A stretch of DNA of 40,629 bases, taken from the NCBI GenBank assembly GCA_005881885.1, contig VBDX01000135.1:1-40629 (forward strand). The letters are read 5' to 3'. Both the position numbers and the translations under genes were made by a program. Below, one piece after another: positions 23,389-30,541 of this stretch (its first letter is position 1; the number at the start of each line of letters is the position of its first letter). The DNA is from Chloroflexota bacterium (GTDB lineage Bacteria > Chloroflexota > Limnocylindria > P2-11E). Under the pieces are notes generated by a model. It had not been told where the DNA came from and did no database searches. It saw nothing but the letters and a program-made list of their open reading frames with translations.

Positions 23389-25352
23389 GGTGCTCCATCG
23401 GCGCGGGCCGCGAGGATCTCGCTGACGAAGGGTCCAAGGTTGAAGGCCGCGAGCGCGAGAGCCACGAGGATCCCCAGCAGATCCCGAAGTGAGGCGTCGA
23501 CCCGGTCCGCGAGCACGCCGTCCACCAGGCTGGGGACGCCCACCAGGACCAGCGCGGTCACGCCGATCACGTAGGCCAGCGCCGCCGCGGCGTAGGCGAC
23601 AAAGCCCGCCTCGAGGCGGCTGCGCGGACGCCGCGGGTGCTCCAGCAGATCTGTGAACACGAACCGGAGCGCCTTGTGGCGGAGTGCGTTGACGTTCGCG
23701 AGGTCTTCGAGGACGTAGTAGCCGTCGAACTCGAGGAGCGGCGAGAAGTTGAACACGACGCTCGCGAGGTTCGCGACGGCCAACCAGATAGCGATGAGCT
23801 GCAGAGGGCCGTCGGTCCACGCCGCGACGAGTCCGAGCAGGCCCGCGAGACCGAAGTTGAAGAGCGGACCTGCGGCGTTTACGAGCGCTCGACGGCGCCG
23901 GTCGATGAGCCACGCGTCCGAGGTATCGACGTAGATCACTGGCGTGAACCAGAGCAGCCCCAGTCCGGCGCGTCCAACCCGCCGGCCCCCGGCCTTCGTG
24001 GCGAGCGCATGCGCCGCCTCGTGCCCGATTCCCGCGACGAGCAGGCCAGCAAAGGCGACGAGGATCCCGCCGAGGCCGAAGTCGTTGGGCGAGGCCTCCC
24101 GGAACACGGAAGCAAGCGCACCGAGCCCGACGATCCCGAACCCGACCGCAGCCGCGACGCCGCCAGGGGTGAACGCAAACCCGAGGAAGCGGAAAAGGTG
24201 CGTCGCGAGGCGGTCGGCGTCGTGCATCTCCAGGCGCGGCGCGATAACCAGATCGGTCACGCGCGCGAATCGGCTGTTCGCGTCCTCCGCCACGATGCGC
24301 GGCGCGCTGGCCAGACCGGCTGACTGCAGGGTCGCGACGGTCGCGAACACAGCCTGCGGATCGAGAGCTCCAGTGCGTTCGAAGTGGCGGAACGCCAGAT
24401 CACGAAGCGTGCGCTCGCCGTCGAGGTCCCGGTAGATCGCGAGCGCCTCGCGCGTCAGTCTCAAGTAGGCCCCCGTGGCGCTGTCGCCGAGGATGGTCGC
24501 GGTCGGGTCGTCCGGTGCCGGCGCGATGGTCGGTGTGCCGGACCGCCGCGGCGCGTGCCGCCCCTGCATCGCGGCTTCGAGGCGGTGGACCAAGTGGCGG
24601 TGCTTCGCCACGACCGGACGCACGTCGGAACCCAAGAGACGGAAAGCCTCCACCGGCGTCTTCGCTCGGACCGTTGCGGTCCTGATCGCGCCGGTAAGTG
24701 CGCCGACGTCGCCCACGAACGCGCCGCTCCCAAGCGTATTCAGCACACGCCCGCCGGATCCGCCGCGCACGATCTCGACTTCGCCAGTGCGGATCAGGTA
24801 GGTGTCGTCGCCCTCCTCGCTCTCGCGCAACAGCTCGTCCCCTTCGGCGAACCGCACCGGCTCGAGCTTGGCCGCGAGCTCGTCGATCGCGCCCGACGGT
24901 AGGTCGGCGAAGGGGCTTGAGCGTCCCAGAAAGTGCGTGCCGTGACGCACGAGGGCAAAGGCATCGAGGGTCGACGCGAAGGCGGCCGAAGCGCTGATCG
25001 CCGCGCGAAGCGCGACGGCGGGGATCCGCAGGGCGCGGCACGAGACGATCGCGGTTACGGAGGCGTTCCGCGGCTGCCCCGAGAGGATGGCCATCTCCCC
25101 GACAAGCACGGGCGCGGCGAGCGTTCGCAGCGTGCGCCCATTCGGACCGGCGGCGACGCGTACGCGACCACTGGTGAGCGCATAGGCCGCGTCGGCGCTT
25201 TCGCCCTCCCTGACGATCGTTGCTCCGGCGGAGAACCGCACGCTCGTGCTCGCCGCCGCGAGGCGTGCCCGCTCCTCGGGTTCCAGGACAAGCAACGGAC
25301 CGAAGTCAAGCGGACCGGACACGGCCCGCAGGTTAGCGAGGGCGCTCTGCAC
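23385..25352 (-). CDS. Two cNMP-binding domains + PqqD-like domain + M50 metalloprotease
   Basis: 655 residues with four parts. Two cyclic-nucleotide-binding folds lie at about 15-120 and 145-245 (GEMAILSGQPRNASVTA and GDVGALTGAIRTATVRA are the phosphate-binding cassettes). A PqqD-like winged domain (283-352; GAYLRLTREALAIYRDLDGERTL) follows. A membrane-embedded M50 site-2 protease (365-655) has GHEAAHA (HExxH, 444-448) and the second motif FSPLLEFDGYYVLEDL supplying the metal-binding Asp. This build resembles proteins called putative peptide zinc metalloprotease. PqqD-like domains bind RiPP leader peptides, and a leader-like peptide gene is convergent with this one. The cNMP domains imply control by a nucleotide or a membrane signal. 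Confidence 0.87.
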   Translation of the reverse strand: MQSALANLRAVSGPLDFGPLLVLEPEERARLAAASTSVRFSAGATIVREGESADAAYALTSGRVRVAAGPNGRTLRTLAAPVLVGEMAILSGQPRNASVTAIVSCRALRIPAVALRAAISASAAFASTLDAFALVRHGTHFLGRSSPFADLPSGAIDELAAKLEPVRFAEGDELLRESEEGDDTYLIRTGEVEIVRGGSGGRVLNTLGSGAFVGDVGALTGAIRTATVRAKTPVEAFRLLGSDVRPVVAKHRHLVHRLEAAMQGRHAPRRSGTPTIAPAPDDPTATILGDSATGAYLRLTREALAIYRDLDGERTLRDLAFRHFERTGALDPQAVFATVATLQSAGLASAPRIVAEDANSRFARVTDLVIAPRLEMHDADRLATHLFRFLGFAFTPGGVAAAVGFGIVGLGALASVFREASPNDFGLGGILVAFAGLLVAGIGHEAAHALATKAGGRRVGRAGLGLLWFTPVIYVDTSDAWLIDRRRRALVNAAGPLFNFGLAGLLGLVAAWTDGPLQLIAIWLAVANLASVVFNFSPLLEFDGYYVLEDLANVNALRHKALRFVFTDLLEHPRRPRSRLEAGFVAYAAAALAYVIGVTALVLVGVPSLVDGVLADRVDASLRDLLGILVALALAAFNLGPFVSEILAARADGAP

Positions 25353-25392
25353 ACATCCGTCGGGAATGGCGCCTCAAACGGTGTCGTTCCAT

Positions 25393-25417
25393 ATTTCCGA
25401 GCGGTAGACTCGGAAAT
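25393..25417. promoter_or_regulatory. Perfect 9-bp inverted repeat in the divergent promoter region
   Basis: ATTTCCGAG and CTCGGAAAT are exact inverted copies separated by CGGTAGA. They lie in the 76-base space between the divergent M50 and ATP-grasp genes, ending 11 bases before the GTG start of the latter. A -10-like TAGACT (25405-25410) overlaps the loop and right arm. It could be an operator for a dimeric regulator or an mRNA hairpin close to the ribosome site. Confidence 0.55.
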
Positions 25418-25428
25418 CGGAGGGCGGC

Positions 25429-26406
25429 GTGAGACCGATCGGCGTGATCTATGAGAACGAAGCCTGGCTGGAGCCCCTCTTCGGCGCGCTCGACGCGGTC
25501 GAGGCGCCGTACGAACGGCTCTTCGCCGTGGACGCCACGTTCGACCCAGCCGGACCCGGGCCGCGGTGGTCGCTGGCGGTGAACAAGGTCTCGCCGTCGA
25601 GCTACCTGCGAGACCACGCAGCGGCGATCCCCTTCGCGCGGTCGTTCTTGCCCTTCCTGGAGGAGCGTGGCGTCCCGGTCGTGAACGGCAGCCCCGCGTT
25701 CCGACTCGAGACCTCGAAAGCGCAGCAGCTCCTTCTCCTTCACTCGCTGGGGATCCGCGGGCCGCGAGCGCGAGTCGTGACGAGCCAGGCGCGAGTCAGC
25801 GAGGCTGCCGCAGGGCTCCGCTTCCCGGTGATCGTGAAGCCGAACATCGGGGGGTCCGGCGCCTTGATGCGCCGGTTCGACGAGCCGGCGGAGCTCGCCG
25901 CGGCGGTTTCCTTCGAGCTCGGACCCGATGGCAGCGGGATCGTCCAGGAGTATCTCGAGCCTCAGGATGGTGCGATCGTTCGCATCGAGTTCCTCGACGG
26001 CGAGTTCCTCTACGCGATCAGCATTACGAACGACCGCGATCAGGATTTCAATCTCTGCCCGGCGGACATCTGCCAGGTACCCGATCCGCTGGCGGAGTTC
26101 GACAACAATCCGCTCGACGCGCCCATGAAGAAGCCGCTCCGGATCGAGGCATTCGATCCGCCTGGCGAGATGGTCGACGCGGTCCTGCGTATCGCGCGTG
26201 CGGGGAAGCTCGACGTCGGCGGAGTGGAGTACCTCGTGGCGGCCCGCGACGGGCTTCCGTACGTCTACGACATCAACGCGCTGTCGAACTTCGTCACCGA
26301 CGCGCCGTCGCTCGTCGGCTTCGATCCCCACGCTCGTTTCGCCCGGTGGCTCGTGGAGCGCGCGTCCCGCACTTCAGACCACGCCTTCGAGGAGGTTCTT
26401 CGATGA
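25429..26406 (+). CDS. ATP-grasp ligase (RimK-like)
   Basis: 325 residues with an ATP-grasp fold: N-terminal lobe (MRPIGVIYENEAWLEPLFGA), the ATP-binding lysine in FPVIVKPNIGGSG, the hinge SGIVQEYLE and the metal-binding C-terminal part ending YVYDINALSNFV. RimK-like ligases add amino acids or form amide or ester links within peptides. Neighbours are a leader-like peptide, a PqqD/M50 protein and a DUF4395-thioredoxin fusion, so peptide modification is plausible but unproven. GTG 25429 follows GGAGGG. The last 4 bases overlap the next ATG. A plain amino-acid ligase is the main alternative. Confidence 0.8.
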   Translation: MRPIGVIYENEAWLEPLFGALDAVEAPYERLFAVDATFDPAGPGPRWSLAVNKVSPSSYLRDHAAAIPFARSFLPFLEERGVPVVNGSPAFRLETSKAQQLLLLHSLGIRGPRARVVTSQARVSEAAAGLRFPVIVKPNIGGSGALMRRFDEPAELAAAVSFELGPDGSGIVQEYLEPQDGAIVRIEFLDGEFLYAISITNDRDQDFNLCPADICQVPDPLAEFDNNPLDAPMKKPLRIEAFDPPGEMVDAVLRIARAGKLDVGGVEYLVAARDGLPYVYDINALSNFVTDAPSLVGFDPHARFARWLVERASRTSDHAFEEVLR

Positions 26407-27098
26407 TCCGCAAGGCCGATCCCTATCGCGACACCGATGTCATCGACGCACGCGCCCCGCGAACGAACCAGGCCATCGTCGGGAGTCTCTCGCTTCTCGC
26501 GGTCCTCACCGGGTGGTGGCCGATCCTCGGCGTGCTCGCCGGACAGCTCGCGATCGGTCTGCTCTTCGGACGCCGCTACTGCGTGCCCTGCCTCTTGTAC
26601 TTCGAAATCATTCAACCGCGGATCGGCGAAGGCCCGATCGAGGACAGCCGCCCGCCCCGCTTCGCGAATATCGTCGGCGCGGTCTTCCTCGGCGTCGCCA
26701 GCGTCGCCTACCTCGCGGGCATCACCATCATCGGCCAGGCCCTTGGGCTGATCGTCGCCGCCCTCGCCCTGCTGGCGGCGACGACGGGGCTCTGCGTCGG
26801 CTGCGAGATCTATCGCTTCGCGGCGCGACTTCGCGGGGTTCGCGCCAGGCGGATCGACAGCATCGATCTGGTCGAGCTCGGCGCACCGACCCCCGCGGGC
26901 GAGGTCGTCGTTGAATTCACGCACCCGCTGTGCACCGACTGCCGAACGCTCGAGGACGAGCTGCGCGCGGCGGGACGCACTGTCGTGACCGTGGACGTGT
27001 CCCGCCGTCCCGAGCTCGCGCGCAAATACGGCGTCGCGCTCGTGCCGATGGCGGTCGCGGTCGCGCCCGGCGGCGCCGTCGTCGAGCGTCTCGTGTGA
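26403..27098 (+). CDS. DUF4395 membrane protein fused to a thioredoxin-like domain
   Basis: 231 residues. The first 145 are DUF4395: hydrophobic segments with the motif FGRRYCVPCLLYFEI, then PRIGEGPIEDSRPPRFANIV, and a second pair of helices ending in LCVGCEIY. The last 80 residues have a thioredoxin-like fold with CTDC in VEFTHPLCTDC, and VALVPMAVAV in the place of the cis-Pro loop. Three CxxC pairs in one protein suggest electron relay from a membrane disulfide carrier to a peptide or protein. It overlaps the ATP-grasp gene (ATGA) and the next gene (GTGA). Substrate unknown. Confidence 0.82.
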   Translation: MIRKADPYRDTDVIDARAPRTNQAIVGSLSLLAVLTGWWPILGVLAGQLAIGLLFGRRYCVPCLLYFEIIQPRIGEGPIEDSRPPRFANIVGAVFLGVASVAYLAGITIIGQALGLIVAALALLAATTGLCVGCEIYRFAARLRGVRARRIDSIDLVELGAPTPAGEVVVEFTHPLCTDCRTLEDELRAAGRTVVTVDVSRRPELARKYGVALVPMAVAVAPGGAVVERLV

Positions 27099-27565
27099 CG
27101 CTACCCGCGATCGAGCAGCGCGTCAGGGAGATGCGCGATTCGGGCGAGCTGAGCGGCCTGCCGGGCGAAGGTGCTCCACTGCCCGTCGATCCCGACAACG
27201 GTGCGGGCGACGCGTGGGCCGCGCGGCATCTCGTCCGAACCTCCCGCGCGCGGCCGGAATGGGTCGTGCTTCGACAGGAGATCGAGGAGCTCCGCTCGCG
27301 GCTCGCGGCGCGCGTTCGCGCGCATCAGGCCTGGCTCGAACGTCGTGCTGCGTTGCTCGATCGCGTGCCGGCCGAGCGGATCTTGCGCGAGGTCGCGGCG
27401 ACGCACGCTGCCGACGAGCGCGTGCGGAACCAACAGACCGTTGCGGTCGGGGAACTGGAGGCGCTCGTGCGGCGACACAACCTGCTCGCGCCGAGCGCGT
27501 CGCTCCATGTTCACGTGGTGACGCTCGAAGGACTGCGCGCCGGGACGGGCGACCGGCGCGGCTAG
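27095..27565 (+). CDS. DUF1992 (DnaJC28-type conserved domain) protein
   Basis: 156 residues from GTG 27095. The opening AIEQRVREMRDSGELSGLPGEGAPLPVD matches the start of DUF1992 (bacterial YhdN/DnaJ-C28 domain), which normally reads E-x-R-I-x-E-A-x-x-x-G-x-F-x-x-L-P-G-x-G-K-P-L. Then W-V-x-L-R-x-E-I appears as PEWVVLRQEIEELRSRL. The C-terminal half is helical and Arg-rich. No J domain is present. Function unknown. Its stop overlaps the 3' end of the minus-strand gene by 4 bases. Confidence 0.85.
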   Translation: MTLPAIEQRVREMRDSGELSGLPGEGAPLPVDPDNGAGDAWAARHLVRTSRARPEWVVLRQEIEELRSRLAARVRAHQAWLERRAALLDRVPAERILREVAATHAADERVRNQQTVAVGELEALVRRHNLLAPSASLHVHVVTLEGLRAGTGDRRG

Positions 27566-28029
27566 GCCGCGCGCTCACCTCGTCCGCGCTGCGCGGGCGG
27601 GCGCACCGGTCCAAGGCGGCGGTAGTTGGCGAACGCGTACCGGTCACACGCGATCTCGGCGCTCGATCCCCAGCCGTGGGTCAGGTAGAGCCACCAGTGG
27701 CAGAACTCGTGGAGGTAAAGGAAACGGATGACGTCGCGCCTCGTGCGAAACAGCACGATCGGGGTACCGTCAGCCCCGAGGTCAACGAGCTCGCGGAATG
27801 GCCGGAAGGGCTCCGGCACCTGCAACACCATCTCGGGCTCGTCCCAAAACGTGAAAGCCTGAAGGTGCGGCGCCGTCCGGTAGCGGAGCGGCTTGACCGT
27901 AACCCGATAGCCGGTCGCCGTGGGCAGGCCACGTAGAACCTCGCGGATATCCACGGCCGAATGGGTCCGCAAGGTCGAGCGCACGGCCATCCGCCCGAGG
28001 GGGCGGCCGGCCGGGCGAAGGCGTCTCAC
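27562..28029 (-). CDS. Putative zincin-type metalloprotein (HEFCH)
   Basis: 155 residues from GTG 28029, or 142 from ATG 27990. A helix carries LHEFCHWWLYLTHGW, giving HExxH at 107-111, followed by SSAEIACDRYAFANY, with E125 as a possible third ligand 13 residues later. This is the layout of small zinc peptidases of the SprT-like or gluzincin kind, but I cannot place it in a known family. No signal peptide or membrane helix. It faces DUF1992 tail to tail. The upstream 494 bases hold the trp leader on the other strand. Confidence 0.6.
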   Translation of the reverse strand: MRRLRPAGRPLGRMAVRSTLRTHSAVDIREVLRGLPTATGYRVTVKPLRYRTAPHLQAFTFWDEPEMVLQVPEPFRPFRELVDLGADGTPIVLFRTRRDVIRFLYLHEFCHWWLYLTHGWGSSAEIACDRYAFANYRRLGPVRPPAQRGRGERAA

Positions 28030-28046
28030 TCTCTCAATCTAGCGGC

Positions 28047-28142
28047 GAGGGGTTGCGTAGCGCGTCGCGCCGCCGGCACACGTGAGAGGTCGTAGGGTCG
28101 CGAAACCGCGTCGCCCGCCGGCGCACGTGAGGGGTCGCAGGG
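28047..28142. repeat. Imperfect tandem repeats upstream of the trp leader
   Basis: Two and a fraction imperfect units. The most alike parts are 28061-28097 and 28107-28142 (CGCGTCGC, then CGCCGGCrCACGTGAG, then GGTCGyAGGG), with one gap and few differences. The spacing between copies is 46 bases. No reading frame is conserved through them. Confidence 0.6.
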
Positions 28143-28154
28143 GCAAGCCCCTGC
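28137..28154. repeat. Perfect 8-bp hairpin GCAGGGGC-AA-GCCCCTGC
   Basis: Exact inverted repeat directly after the tandem units and about 12 bases before the putative trp promoter. No T-run follows on either strand, so it is not a standard intrinsic terminator. Confidence 0.6.
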
Positions 28155-28165
28155 AATAGAACGGG

Positions 28166-28174
28166 TGCTAGGAT
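28166..28174 (+). promoter_or_regulatory. Possible extended -10 promoter (TGCTAGGAT) of the trp operon
   Basis: TG-C-TAGGAT fits an extended -10 element. Transcription about 7 bases on would begin near 28181, just before the base of T-box Stem I at 28189. No -35 consensus is visible, which extended -10 promoters can tolerate. Confidence 0.4.
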
Positions 28175-28180
28175 TTCGGG

Positions 28181-28445
28181 GAACGTCGCTCGAGCGGGAG
28201 CGATTAGGCCGTGGATGCCGGCAAGAGAACCGGGGTGAGGTGTGAGCCCGGGACGGCGAAAGCGGCGCGAATGGGTCCCGCGAGACGGTGTCGCGAAGCG
28301 AAGGTCCGCACTAGCGACGCCCGGAAGCCCACCGTTAGAAGGGCGCTCCGTGATAGCGGAGGCTGAGGGTCCGCCAGCGATGGCGGGCCGAGATCGGGTG
28401 GCACCACGAGCCCTCGTCCCGTGATCGGGCGAGGGTTTTTGTTTT
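28181..28445 (+). promoter_or_regulatory. T-box leader, tRNA-Trp specific, before trpE
   Basis: Stem I is closed by CTC/GAG and GCGGGA/TCCCGC (28189-28199 with 28276-28284). Its distal part has AAGAGAACCGGGG and GAGGTGTGAGCCCGG, the AG-bulge and apical loop pattern. On the 3' side, GCGCGAA then TGG (28272-28274) is the specifier, a Trp codon in the expected place. A second stem pairs ACGGTG with CACCGT. The T-box proper, CGGGTGGCACCACGAG (28395-28410), can pair its CGGG with CCCG at 28418-28421 as the antiterminator. Uncharged tRNA-Trp would stabilise this and allow reading through into the operon. Confidence 0.9.
28411..28445 (+). terminator. Intrinsic terminator of the trp T-box
   Basis: CCCTCG-T-CCCG pairs with CGGG-CGAGGG around a TGAT loop (10 bp with one bulged T). 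TTTTT-G-TTTT follows. The left arm includes the bases used by the alternative antiterminator, so the two structures exclude each other. Confidence 0.9.
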
Positions 28446-28462
28446 CTTGCCGGCGCGGCGGT

Positions 28463-28503
28463 AGGGGCCCAGGGGGCAGGGGCCCCCGGACGCGAAGCGG
28501 AGC
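28463..28503 (+). repeat. 41-base GC-rich hairpin repeat, copy B (trpE 5' leader)
   Basis: Same sequence as 8132-8172 except one base. It lies after the T-box terminator and 8 bases before the GAAGGAGGCG ribosome site of trpE, so it is present in the read-through mRNA and could fold into a hairpin close to the start. Confidence 0.85.
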
Positions 28504-28523
28504 GCCGACGAAGGAGGCGACAC

Positions 28524-29969
28524 ATGGCGGCGGTGCTGACGACAAAGACGAATACGCGAACGCTGGTGCCGGTGGTGCGCGAGCGGCTGGCCGATCTCGA
28601 GACACCGGTCTCCGCGTTCGCGAAGCTGCGAGCGCTTGGCGGCGCGTTCCTGCTCGAGAGCGTCGAGGGCGGCGAGCGCATGGGCCGCTATTCCTTCATC
28701 GGCGTCCTGCCGCGGGCGACGCTCGTCTTCCGTGACGGCACGGCGACGATCGTCGAAGATGGCGGCGCTCGGACCATCGACTACGCCGATCCGCTCGACC
28801 TTCTCCGCGACGAGCTCGGTCGCTACCGGCGCGACGATGGCCATGACCTCCCGCGTTTCTCCGGCGGCGCTGTGGGCTATGTCGGCTACGAGGCCGCGCG
28901 GCGCTTCGAGCGCCTTCCAGCGGCAGCTCGCGATGTCTTGCGCCTGCCGGAAGCGGCCTTCGCGATCTACGACACCGTCGTGTGCTTCGATCACGTCCGG
29001 CACTCGCTCGCCGTGCTGGCACACGACGTCGCGGGCGAGCGCGAGTCCGCGCAGGACCGCATCGCGCGGGTGTTCTCCGCGCTCGACGCTCCGCTCGTGC
29101 TGCCAGAGATCACCGAACGCACCGTGCGCAGCATCACCGCGAACGGAACGCCCGACGAGTTTCGCACCCGCGTCGCCCGCGCCCGCGAGCTCATAGCGGA
29201 GGGGGACTGCATCCAGATCGTGGTTTCGCAGCGCTTTGACGTCAGACCGGCGCCGGAGCCGCTCGCGCTCTACCGCGCACTGCGGCACATCAATCCATCG
29301 CCCTACATGTTCCTGATCGGCGCCGGCGGGGCCACGATGGTCGGTGCGTCTCCGGAGCCGTTCGTGCGCGTGGAAGCGGGCCGCGTGGTGATGCATCCGA
29401 TCGCCGGGACGCGCCCGCGGGGCCGCGACGAGCGGGAGGATGGCGCGAACGAGCAGGAGCTCCGGTCTTCGGAGAAGGAGCGCGCCGAGCACGTGATGCT
29501 CGTCGATCTCGCGCGCAACGACATCGGCCGAGTCTCGCGTGCGGGCACGGTCCGCGTGCGCGAACTCATGCGCGTCGACCGCTTCTCTCACGTGATGCAT
29601 CTCACGTCCGTCGTCGACGGCGAGCTCGCCCCCGGCCTCGACGCGCTCGATGCGTTCCGCGCGTGCTTCCCGGCTGGGACGGTCTCCGGCGCGCCGAAGA
29701 TCCGGGCCATGGAGCGCATCGCCGAGCTCGAGCCTGACCGGCGCGGTCCATACGCCGGCGCCGTGGGCTACATCGGGTTCGACGGCCGTCTCGACACCTG
29801 CATCGCGATCCGTACGGCGGTGATCGGGGACGGCGTCTGCCGTATCCAGGCCGGCGCAGGCATCGTCGCCGACTCGGACCCCGCCGCCGAGGAGCTCGAA
29901 ACGCGCGCCAAGGCCCGCGCGCTGCTTCGCGCGATCGAGCTCGTCGACGGAGGGGAGGCGCGGCCATGA
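28524..29969 (+). CDS. trpE: Anthranilate synthase component I
   Basis: 481 residues. The N-terminal feedback-inhibitor motif LLES (43-46) of tryptophan-sensitive enzymes is followed by VEGGERMGRYSFIG. The chorismate-binding domain has PSPYMF, the GTRPRG block, HVMLVDLARNDIGRVS, GTVSGAPKIRAMERIAELEP, CIAIRTAV and QAGAGIVADSDP, all expected. It makes anthranilate from chorismate with NH3 from TrpG. ATG 28524 has GAAGGAGG 7 bases upstream. The 3' end overlaps trpG (ATGA). The presence of the LLES motif and a tRNA-Trp T-box both argue for anthranilate rather than aminodeoxychorismate synthase. Confidence 0.96.
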   Translation: MAAVLTTKTNTRTLVPVVRERLADLETPVSAFAKLRALGGAFLLESVEGGERMGRYSFIGVLPRATLVFRDGTATIVEDGGARTIDYADPLDLLRDELGRYRRDDGHDLPRFSGGAVGYVGYEAARRFERLPAAARDVLRLPEAAFAIYDTVVCFDHVRHSLAVLAHDVAGERESAQDRIARVFSALDAPLVLPEITERTVRSITANGTPDEFRTRVARARELIAEGDCIQIVVSQRFDVRPAPEPLALYRALRHINPSPYMFLIGAGGATMVGASPEPFVRVEAGRVVMHPIAGTRPRGRDEREDGANEQELRSSEKERAEHVMLVDLARNDIGRVSRAGTVRVRELMRVDRFSHVMHLTSVVDGELAPGLDALDAFRACFPAGTVSGAPKIRAMERIAELEPDRRGPYAGAVGYIGFDGRLDTCIAIRTAVIGDGVCRIQAGAGIVADSDPAAEELETRAKARALLRAIELVDGGEARP

Positions 29970-30541
29970 CGAAGGTGCTGCTGATCGATAACTACGACTC
30001 GTTCACCTACAACCTGGCGCAGGCCTTCGGGTCGCTCGGCGCCGAGGTTTCCGTGGTACGCGCGGACGATCCCGCGCTCGCGACCGCCCTGGACCAAAAG
30101 CCCGACCGGCTCGTGATCTCGCCGGGCCCGGGGCGACCGGAGGTCGCCGGCCGATCGCCGGCGCTGGTGCGAGAGGCGCCCGAGCGTGGCATAAAGACGC
30201 TCGGCGTATGCCTCGGCTTGCAGTGCGCGGCGATCGCGTTCGGAGCGAGCGTGGTGCGCGCACCGGAGCCGCGCCATGGCAAGACGTCGCTCGTTCGGCA
30301 TGACGGCAGCGGCATCTTCACAGGAGTGCCCGATCCGACCGAGGCGACGCGCTACCACTCGCTGATGGTCGACGAGAAGAGCCTTCCCCCGGAGCTCGTG
30401 GTCACCGCGCGAAGCGACGATGGCGTCGTGATGGCGCTTCGCCATCGCACACTTCCGCTCGAGGCCGTGCAGTTCCACCCGGAGTCGGTGATGACCGCGG
30501 ACGGAATGCGCATGTTGGAGAACTTCTGTGGACGCGCGTGA
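29966..30541 (+). CDS. trpG: Anthranilate synthase component II (glutamine amidotransferase)
   Basis: 191 residues, class I glutamine amidotransferase that feeds ammonia to TrpE. Start MTKVLLIDNYDSFTYNLAQ and oxyanion loop SPGPGRPE are standard. The nucleophile C82 is in GVCLGLQ, where almost all relatives have GVCLGHQ; the His is replaced by Leu. H171 and E173 in QFHPESV complete the triad. The last 14 bases overlap trpD. Confidence 0.95.
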   Translation: MTKVLLIDNYDSFTYNLAQAFGSLGAEVSVVRADDPALATALDQKPDRLVISPGPGRPEVAGRSPALVREAPERGIKTLGVCLGLQCAAIAFGASVVRAPEPRHGKTSLVRHDGSGIFTGVPDPTEATRYHSLMVDEKSLPPELVVTARSDDGVVMALRHRTLPLEAVQFHPESVMTADGMRMLENFCGRA

